Origin: Actinobaculum sp. 313
GTDB taxonomy: Bacteria > Actinomycetota > Actinomycetes > Actinomycetales > Actinomycetaceae
Reading direction: 5' to 3'
Length of the DNA stretch: 64,000 nucleotides
Assembly: GCF_003073475.1 (NCBI RefSeq)
Contig: NZ_CP029033.1
Span: 2,232,001-2,296,000, forward strand
The position numbers and the translations under genes are program-made. Shown here in pieces: positions 57,712 through 64,000 of this stretch. The notes beneath the pieces are model-generated. The model was given only the letters and a program-made list of their open reading frames with translations. It was not told where the DNA came from and searched no databases. The first letter of the stretch is position 1, and every line of letters starts with the position of its first letter.

Positions 57712-58490
57712 ATGACCACACCACCGACCGGACCACAACCCCCGAACCCCGGTCACCAGTCGCACGAAACGCGAACACCAGCCACGACCAGCAACACACC
57801 CGCCCCAGCCCACGGTACGAACACCGCCACTACCGCTGGTCGGCGGGGTCTTCCCGGCCGGGCCTGGGCACTCGTTGGCGTCCTCATCGTGATCGCGGTG
57901 GTAGTCGCCGGGTCATGATCGCTGGCAGACACCACACCACACCCACACCAACAACCAATAGCACGAGTACGACCAGCCCAGTACCTACGCCTATCACAAC
58001 TACGCCGGAACCCAGCACGACGTCGCCGACGTCTGGGGTGACGCAGATCGGAGACTGGAGCGTCGAAGTCTTAGAATACAAGCCTGACGTCACCGAGTAC
58101 CTGACCACCTACGACCCACCCGTCAACATCGTTATCGAGGGCCACCGGTTCCTCGGCATCAAACTCCGCGTCACCAACACCGGCAACGAACAAGCCGACC
58201 CCTTCACCGAGCTCGGAAGACGACTCGACGGCTACACCAACGGACATAAACGACACGAACCGCGCTATCTCGATGTTGGAGTCAGTTACCGCGGAGACGA
58301 CTACCTCGTGAAAGTCCCATCACTCTACCCCGGCGAGTCTGGGGAAGGCTGGCTGTTCTACGAAGTCGAAGGCGACTTCGAACTCACCACCATCGAAATG
58401 CAAGACCGCCGCGACCCACAAAACAAGACCCCCTGGACCGAAGTCCCCTTCCCACAACCCACCAACACCACACCAACCAGCACCCCATAA
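57712..58490 (+). CDS. Membrane-anchored beta-domain protein, copy B, frameshifted
   Basis: About 259 residues when repaired, and a close paralog of copy A: Pro/Thr tail, membrane helix (WALVGVLIVIAVVVAG, then MIAG), Thr-rich linker, and the domain QIGDWSVEVLEYKPDVTEYL to GEGWLFYEVEGDFELTTIEM, ending TTPTSTP. The break is at 57910-57912, GCCGGGTC, where copy A reads GCCGGGGTC, so a single G is missing. The upstream 70 bp are also shared with copy A. CAGGAG precedes the ATG at 57712. It could be a surface sensor or receptor; function unknown. Confidence 0.78.
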
Positions 58491-58560
58491 CCCGGCCGAC
58501 GAAACCCGGCAGCCAAACTGGCACCAAAAGAAACGAGGACCGCCTACCACGCGGGACAGG

Positions 58561-58668
58561 GCTTTTTTCGAAGTCGAATCGAACTTTGAACTGACCGAGT
58601 TCCAGATGCGAGAGTCCACTTCAAGCGGCGACTGGGTCTCGGTCCCCATCCCCGAACCCGATAACTAA
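58561..58668 (+). pseudogene. C-terminal fragment of a third copy of the membrane-anchored protein
   Basis: The 35 codons read FFEVESNFELTEFQMRESTS, then GDWVSVPIPEPDN and a stop. This aligns with the C-terminus of copies A and B (FYEVEGDFELTTIEMQD...TPWTEVPFPQP). No start or upstream domain remains. It shows that the family was present at least three times in tandem. Confidence 0.7.
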
Positions 58669-58944
58669 GCGATCCGATAGCTTAGCCATCCGATAACTAA
58701 ACCAGAGGAAGGCCGATATCCGCGGCCATCGCGCTGCGGATATCGGCAGTCCATCGTCCTTGCCAGCACCATCACGGCCGCGTTACGCAGCTTGGCAGGT
58801 GCTCCCCTGTCCGGAGAGTGCGCCAAGCTCGGGCGGGAGCTACAACTGGTGGAAGTCGTTGGACGCGTCGCCAACCTTCAGACCCGCCTTGCCGGAGAGC
58901 CGACCAAGCTCAGCCGGAGCGAGCAGTGCTAACCCCGGACGGAG

Positions 58945-60369
58945 TCAGCCAACCACTCGCAAGTACACCGGATTGCCCCAAACGGCACGTTCCTGCGTTC
59001 CCATCGACGGGTTCCACGCCGCGATATGCATACCATTCCCGGTGTAGATACCCACATGGCCGGGCCAAAACATAATGTCACCGGGCTGGGCTTGCGAGGC
59101 CGGAACGATGGTGTATCCACCCCAATACTGGCCGACACTACTGCCGGTGCGCCGTGGTGTGTTGTATCCGAAATGACCGAAGACGTAGTGGACGAAACCA
59201 ACACAGTCCCAGCCTGCGGGCGTCGTACCGGCCCACACGTAGGGAACACCAACATACTGGCGCGCGTAGGCAACGATCTGTGAACGCAGCGAACCACCGG
59301 ATGTGCTGGCAGCCGGAGCCGTGGACGCCGAGCCTGAACTACCCAACTTCGATGAACTCGCGTTGCCGTTCGACGCCGTATTGCTATTCGTCGCGGGCTG
59401 TTGCGCCGTCGGCGTCGTCACAGCCGGTGCCGGTGCTGCTGCGGGCTGGGTGGCAGCAGGTGCTGGCTGAGTGGTTGGCTGCGGAGCTGCCGGGGCTGCC
59501 GCCTGGGTCGTAGCGCCGCCATTCGACGACGCCGCAGGCTGCGCAGCGGCGGACTGTTTGGCGCGCTGCTCGGCTTCCTCCTGAGCAGCAGCAATTACCG
59601 CCTGCTGCTCTGCCTCAGCCTGCTCACGGGCCGCGGCCTCCTTCTGCTCCTGCTGCTGGCGTTCGAGTTCAGCGGTAGTACCCTTCTGCTCGGCCAGCTG
59701 ATTGATGAGGTCATCGCGCTCCGATTCGATGGCGGCAATTTCCTGCTCGGCCGCCTCCGCCGCTTGCGCGGCTTCATCAGCCTTCTGGGCCGCAGCCGCT
59801 GCAACTTTTTCCTCTGCGGCCGCCTTCGCCTCCGCCTGCTCCTGTAGAGACTCGGCAACCGTCTGCAGAGCTTCAAAACGTTGGAACTTCTGGTTGGTAT
59901 TATTGCCAACCAATTCATAGGCACGCGATTGCTCAGCTGCTTCATTCAAAGAGTCGGCTCCAAGAACGAAGCTCCCACCAGGCACGGTCGCTGCGCTGTC
60001 GCGATACATGGCCTGCGAGATCTGCCCCAACTCCGACCGCGCGGCCTCAACTTCTTCTTGCGCCGCGTTCGCGGCTTCTTGAGCGTCCACGGCCTCTGTA
60101 ATCGCGTCTGACAGATCCTGCTGCGCCTCAATATTCGCCGCCTCGGCCTCGGCTGCCGCCATGTTCAGCTCGTTGCGCTGTGCATTCAGCTCCGCAAGTC
60201 GCCCCTCAATGCCAGTGATCGACTGCGACGTCGATGTTTCAGCCGCCTGCGCCGCCGCAATATCGTCGTCGGTCACGTCGTCAGCGCCAGCGGGAAGGAC
60301 CAGCGCGCTGCTTGCCAATGCGCACGCCGCGAAAGCCGACACCAGGCGCCCGATCTTGTGGTTCTTCAC
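58945..60369 (-). CDS. NlpC/P60 peptidoglycan hydrolase with coiled-coil N-terminus
   Basis: A secreted RipA-like endopeptidase of about 474 residues, probably cutting stem peptides during cell separation. A signal peptide (KIGRLVSAFAACALASSALV to PAGA) is followed by a coiled coil to about residue 285, broken by SQAMYRDSAATVPGGSFVLG. An Ala/Pro/Gln-rich linker leads to the NlpC/P60 domain: Cys in PAGWDCVGFVHYVFGHFGYN, His in GDIMFWPGHVGIYTG, and HIAAWNPSMG. The GTG at 60369 follows GGAGG closely; ATG 60393 is the alternative. Confidence 0.9.
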   Translation of the reverse strand: MKNHKIGRLVSAFAACALASSALVLPAGADDVTDDDIAAAQAAETSTSQSITGIEGRLAELNAQRNELNMAAAEAEAANIEAQQDLSDAITEAVDAQEAANAAQEEVEAARSELGQISQAMYRDSAATVPGGSFVLGADSLNEAAEQSRAYELVGNNTNQKFQRFEALQTVAESLQEQAEAKAAAEEKVAAAAAQKADEAAQAAEAAEQEIAAIESERDDLINQLAEQKGTTAELERQQQEQKEAAAREQAEAEQQAVIAAAQEEAEQRAKQSAAAQPAASSNGGATTQAAAPAAPQPTTQPAPAATQPAAAPAPAVTTPTAQQPATNSNTASNGNASSSKLGSSGSASTAPAASTSGGSLRSQIVAYARQYVGVPYVWAGTTPAGWDCVGFVHYVFGHFGYNTPRRTGSSVGQYWGGYTIVPASQAQPGDIMFWPGHVGIYTGNGMHIAAWNPSMGTQERAVWGNPVYLRVVG

Positions 60370-60849
60370 CGTGCCTCCAACAGGTCTGTTCATCAGCAAG
60401 GCACAGCATTACACCGCTGCGGTCCTGCGCCACGGATGCACCGGCTCCCGGCACATCACACGACGCACGCCGCGCGCCTGCCCGCCCCGCCGATTCCCTG
60501 CGGACCGTACCTCTGCAACGCCCGATATGCGCATCGGATTTGCATCAGTTCCACAAGATCGGCGTGTCAGACTTGACGCGCCTCGCAAGGTCACAGTTAC
60601 GAACCTATAACAAAAGTGTCAAAAATGAAACACGCGGGAGCAAATTTCACAAGATTCACACCTTTATCACCCCTCCCACGAGCGGATTTGTGGTCAAGGT
60701 CACTTTTGTACAGCTTAAGACGAAGCACCGTCACCTCGGCCTCGGAGAGAACCTCCCGGTCTCATATCTCGGGCACAGCACACCCCGATTTGGGGACCCC
60801 GCGCGTACCCCTTATGCTCAAAACATGTTCATGCGAATGTCCAACTAGC
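60370..60849. other. Long gap upstream of the NlpC/P60 gene and metY
   Basis: About 480 bp without a supportable gene, holding the divergent promoters. On the minus strand, CGCCGAT (near 60555) can pair with ATCGGCG (near 60492), bracketing about 50 nt ahead of the NlpC gene, so a structured leader is possible. I do not see the conserved core of the c-di-AMP riboswitch often found before such genes. Confidence 0.4.
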
Positions 60850-60978
60850 GTGCCACGAGGCACGCACCAGCCCCTGTCCACACAACCGAAAGGCGGGCTG
60901 GTCGGGACGCAACGTGTGACCACAGCATGAACGTCGGCGCGTCCGCCGCCCGCTCCCCACAGTTTGGAGAGCATATCC
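60850..60978 (+). promoter_or_regulatory. Structured leader candidate before metY
   Basis: Two adjacent stems can form: GTGCC/GGCAC (60850-60854 with 60859-60863, 4-nt loop) and ACCAGCCC/GGGCTGGT (60866-60873 with 60895-60902). CGCAACGTGTGACCACAGCATGA follows before the ribosome site GGAGAG. Methionine genes in this phylum often have SAM-sensing leaders, but the sequence lacks motifs I could assign to a known SAM riboswitch class. Confidence 0.4.
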
Positions 60979-62268
60979 ATGACCGAGCAAGAGTGGTCCT
61001 TCGATACCCTACAAATCCATGCCGGGCAGACGCCTGATTCTGACTACGGCTCCCGCGCCCTCCCCATCTACCAAACGACGTCGTTCGTGTTCCCTGATGC
61101 CCAAGCTGCAGCAAATCGTTTCGCTCTGACCGATCCCGGTCCGATTTATACCCGCCTGGCGAATCCGACCCAGAGCGTCGTCGAAACCCGTCTCGCAGCA
61201 CTGGAAGGAGGCGCCGCCGCTCTACTCGTCGCCTCCGGAGAGGCGGCGGAGTTCTACACCATCCTCAACCTCGCCCGCCCCGGGGACGAAATCGTCGCTT
61301 CTCCCTCCCTCTACGGGGGTACCTACAACCTGTTGAAAACCACACTGGGAGGTCTCGGCATCACCACGCGCTTCGTCGAGGATCCGGATGATCCCGAAAG
61401 CTGGCGCGCACTCGTCAACGAAAAGACCCGCCTCCTGTACGGAGAGTCGATTCCCAACCCCAAATGCGACATCCTCGATATCGAGGCTCTGGCTGACATA
61501 GCGCATGCCTGGTCCGTACCGCTCGTTGTTGACAACACTATCGGCACGCCGTACAACGTCCGCCCCTTCGAGCACGGGGCCGACATCGTCGTGCATTCCG
61601 CCACCAAGTTCCTCGGCGGCCATGGCACCGCGATGGGCGGGGCCATTATTGAGCGCGGTGATTTCGATTGGAGGAACGGCAAGTTCCCCGCGCTCAGTGA
61701 TCCGGACGACTCGTACAACGGGATCGTCTTCGGGGATCTAGGACCAGGCGGATTCGTCTCGCGTATTCGCGCGACCCTGCTGCGCGATACCGGTGCCGTC
61801 ATCTCGCCCTTCAACGCTTTCCTGATCGCGCAGGGATTGGAGACCCTATCGCTGCGCATGGAACGTCACCTCAGCAATACCGCTGCGGTGGCCGAATTCC
61901 TCACACAGCGCGAAGAAGTGGCTTTCGTTCAATATTCCGGGTTAGTCTCCTCTCCGTTCTACGAGAAAGCCCAGAAGTACGCACCAAAGGGTGCCGGATC
62001 GGTTTTCACCTTTGATCTCAAGGGTGGTCGAGCCGCCGGTGAAGCCTTCGTCGATGCTCTCTCGCTGTTTTCGAATGTCGCCAATATCGGCGACGTCCGC
62101 TCGTTGGTGATTCACCCCGCCTCCACTACACATTCCCAGATGAACGACGACGAGCTGGCCGCAGCGGGAATCAGTGGCGGTACCGTTCGACTGTCCATTG
62201 GCCTGGAAGACATTAGAGACATCCTCGCCGACCTGACCCGCGGCCTGGAAGCCGCAACGTTGGTTTAA
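60979..62268 (+). CDS. metY: O-acetylhomoserine sulfhydrylase
   Basis: A PLP enzyme of the Cys/Met metabolism family, 429 residues, making homocysteine from O-acetylhomoserine and sulfide. It shows DTLQIHAGQTPDSDYGSRAL, PIYQTTSFVF, YTRLANPTQSVVETRLAALE, SPSLYGGTYNLL, VVDNTIGTPYN and the PLP lysine in VVHSATKFLGGHGTAMGG. Length is typical of MetY rather than the shorter MetB. The ATG at 60979 follows GGAGAGCATATCC. metX lies 5 bp downstream and supplies the substrate. Confidence 0.94.
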   Translation: MTEQEWSFDTLQIHAGQTPDSDYGSRALPIYQTTSFVFPDAQAAANRFALTDPGPIYTRLANPTQSVVETRLAALEGGAAALLVASGEAAEFYTILNLARPGDEIVASPSLYGGTYNLLKTTLGGLGITTRFVEDPDDPESWRALVNEKTRLLYGESIPNPKCDILDIEALADIAHAWSVPLVVDNTIGTPYNVRPFEHGADIVVHSATKFLGGHGTAMGGAIIERGDFDWRNGKFPALSDPDDSYNGIVFGDLGPGGFVSRIRATLLRDTGAVISPFNAFLIAQGLETLSLRMERHLSNTAAVAEFLTQREEVAFVQYSGLVSSPFYEKAQKYAPKGAGSVFTFDLKGGRAAGEAFVDALSLFSNVANIGDVRSLVIHPASTTHSQMNDDELAAAGISGGTVRLSIGLEDIRDILADLTRGLEAATLV

Positions 62269-62273
62269 GCACC

Positions 62274-63532
62274 ATGGCAGATATCAAAGGTCCTCGTTTC
62301 CTCGTTGGTCATGCACCGCTTGAGCCGGTGACCGACGCGGAGCCCATCGGGGATTTCGACACGGGTTACCGCCCCGCTCATCGCACCGCCATCCCCGCGT
62401 CGGGGGCATGGCGCGAAGGAGACGATCCTGAGGAACGGCAGTTCGAGAACCTGGGACCACTGGAGTTGGAGCTGGGCGGTCGCCTACCCACGGTGTACAT
62501 GGCGTACGAAACCTGGGGGAAACTAAACGCGGACGCTTCCAATGCCATTCTGCTCTGCCACGCCCTCACTGGCGATTCGCATGCCACATCCGTCTCCGGC
62601 GATAGCGGCTGGTGGAATGAGATCGTCGGCCCCGGAAAGGCGCTGGACACGAATCACTACTTCGTCGTCTGTCCGAATGTTCTCGGGGGCTGCCAGGGCA
62701 CAACCGGGCCTGCCTCTTCGGCACCGGACGGGCGACCCTGGGGCCCCGATTTCCCGAAATCACCATCCGCGACATGTGCGCCGCCGAGGCAAAACTGGCG
62801 GACCGGCTGGGCGTGCGGCGATGGGCACTCATAGCGGGTGCATCGTTCGGAGGAAACCGGGTGATGGAGTGGGCGGCGTCGTATCCAGAGCGCACCGGAG
62901 CCATTGCGGTTCTGGTGTCAGGACCGGCGACGACGGCGGAGCAGATCGCCTACGCACACTTTCAGAAACAGGCGATTATGCAGGACCCCAAGTGGCGCGG
63001 AGGGAACTACTACGATGCCGACGACGGGCAGGGGCCGCACCGAGGGCTCGGCCTCGCCCGCGAGATTGCACACCTGACATACCGCTGCGCGCCGGAACTA
63101 GACACCCGGTTCGGGCGTTTGCCGCAAGGCAGCGAAGACCCGTTGCATGGCGGACGTTACGCGGTTGCCAGCTATTTCGACTATCACGCCTACAAGCTGG
63201 CAATGCGTTTTGATGCCAACTCGTACCTGACGATTACGCAGGCGTTTATCACCCATGACATTGGCCGCGGGCGCGGGGGAACGGATGCCATGCTCGCACG
63301 CCTGACAATGCCCGCTTTGGTGGTGGATGTGGACTCTGACCGGCTGTTCTATCCGGATTACATGCAAACACTTGCGGACAAGCTCCCCGGCTCCAACGGG
63401 GTCGTTACGGTACATTCGCGGCACGGGCACGACGGATTCCTCATCGAGAATGACCAGGTTGCTGAGATTCTGACGGATTTCCTCACGCTACTTGATCCGA
63501 AGTACGCACTGTCGGCAGAGACACCGATCTGA
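62274..63532 (+). CDS. metX: Homoserine O-acetyltransferase, frameshifted
   Basis: Acylates homoserine for MetY; about 419 residues when repaired. The alpha/beta hydrolase core has TVYMAYETWGKLNADASNAI, CHALTGDSHA, VVCPNVLGGCQGTTGPAS, the nucleophile region LIAGASFGGNRVMEWAASYP, the Asp in VVDVDSDRLFYP and the His in SRHGHDGFL. The frame breaks at 62753-62755; one added C gives DFPEITIRDMCAAEAKLADR. The nucleophile elbow reads ASFGG where most homologs have GSMGG. Operon with metY. Confidence 0.92.
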
Positions 63533-63552
63533 GGCGCGCCGGGCGGGTTCGC

Positions 63553-64000
63553 TTAAATCTCCCCCAGACTCCGCCCATCGGGAATCTTCCAGACGCGCCA
63601 CCCGTTAATGTTCACGTCGCCTGAGACGGCGCGAGCCGCAAGCGTCGGATCGGTATACGTCTCGCCACCGGCGAGAACGATGGTCCCCCACGGAGTGACG
63701 CGTGCATTCACCGTTACGCCTCGCCGCTGATCTGTCCACGTTACGGCAAACGGTGCATGATTGCGTCGTGCCACGGCCAGCAACCGCCCCGCCGGAGAAA
63801 AAGCATCCTCCTCTGCGGCACGCTCCACGGCATTCGAAGACACCTCTGCGGCGGAGGACTCGGAAATACTGCTCGGCTTCCACGAGGTCTCGTGCTTCGG
63901 CGCCGAGTTCTCCCACAGACGCTGCTCGGCGCGGCGTCGAGACTCCGCCTGGTCACGCAAAGACTGCTCGTAGACCGTCATCGGAATTGAACGCCGTCGA
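63553..64000 (-). CDS. RAMA-domain protein, possibly cut at the window edge
   Basis: The C-terminal part is a RAMA domain (WTDQRRGVTVNARVTPWGTI, then YTDPTLAARAVSGDVNINGW, RVWKIPDGRSL), a module often linked to restriction-modification and helicase or nuclease proteins. Before it is a charged helical stretch (SLRDQAESRRRAEQRLWENS). An ATG at 63981 would give 142 residues, but the frame is open to the edge (RRRSIP precedes it) and no ribosome site stands before that ATG, so a longer protein entering from the right is likely. Confidence 0.7.
   Translation of the reverse strand, partial: RRRSIPMTVYEQSLRDQAESRRRAEQRLWENSAPKHETSWKPSSISESSAAEVSSNAVERAAEEDAFSPAGRLLAVARRNHAPFAVTWTDQRRGVTVNARVTPWGTIVLAGGETYTDPTLAARAVSGDVNINGWRVWKIPDGRSLGEI

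Noticed and set aside
60370-60610. c-di-AMP (ydaO-type) riboswitch before the NlpC/P60 gene
   Set aside because: Position would fit, and a CGCCGAT/ATCGGCG stem exists, but I could not find the conserved core of that riboswitch. A covariance-model search would decide.
1-64000. tRNA or rRNA genes
   Set aside because: I saw no cloverleaf-like or ribosomal sequence in the intergenic regions by eye. A tRNA-finding program would be needed to exclude one completely.

Overview
The window is from a high-GC Gram-positive bacterium (Actinomycetota), most likely Actinomycetaceae or a close relative. Supporting signs are the block ftsH-folE-folP-folBK-DUF3180-PH-domain genes-DUF2520-panC-panD, a DUF2342 zincin beside tilS, type VII secretion-style proteins (DUF1023 hydrolase, WXG100-like and PPE-like proteins), FAD-type GlpD with GlpK, and frequent GTG/TTG starts. 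I cannot assign a genus from sequence alone.

Layout. (1) 1-2.8 kb: two tandem paralogous FGGY sugar kinases, the first cut by the window edge, separated by repeat-rich DNA. (2) 3.4-7.0 kb: a lactococcin-972-type bacteriocin cassette (precursor, large membrane protein, small unknown protein, ABC ATPase). (3) 7.3-10.1 kb: a HipA-like kinase overlapping a DUF262 gene. (4) 10.6-19.4 kb: a minus-strand sugar/polyol operon (permease, AraL-like HAD phosphatase, FGGY kinase, AraM/EgsA-type dehydrogenase, AraB, AraD, GpsA-like dehydrogenase). (5) 19.8-28.6 kb, plus strand: glpD, glpK, then lactate permease and the LldEFG lactate oxidation proteins; together with region 4 this feeds triose and pentose phosphates and lactate into central metabolism. 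(6) 29-31.6 kb: an SMP-30-like protein and lysS. (7) 31.7-32.1 kb: two blocks of 61-bp-period repeats, one resembling a decayed type I-E CRISPR mini-array. (8) 32.3-37.6 kb: a probable type VII secretion accessory module with a duplicated lipoprotein. (9) 38.1-50.6 kb: pantothenate, PH-domain, folate, ftsH, hpt, tilS and zincin genes in one long minus-strand series with many 4-8 bp start/stop overlaps. (10) 50.7-58.7 kb: a PBP4-type carboxypeptidase, pyrophosphatase, a PPE-like repeat protein and a duplicated membrane-anchored protein family split by IS3-family debris. (11) 58.9-64 kb: an NlpC/P60 hydrolase, metY, metX and an edge-cut RAMA-domain protein.

Quality warning. Eleven genes, including lysS, ftsH, ppa, metX and glpD, are each broken by what looks like one missing base in a G or C run. 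Because essential genes are affected in the same way, consensus errors are more likely than real gene decay. These genes are listed at their repaired extents, with the shift position stated.
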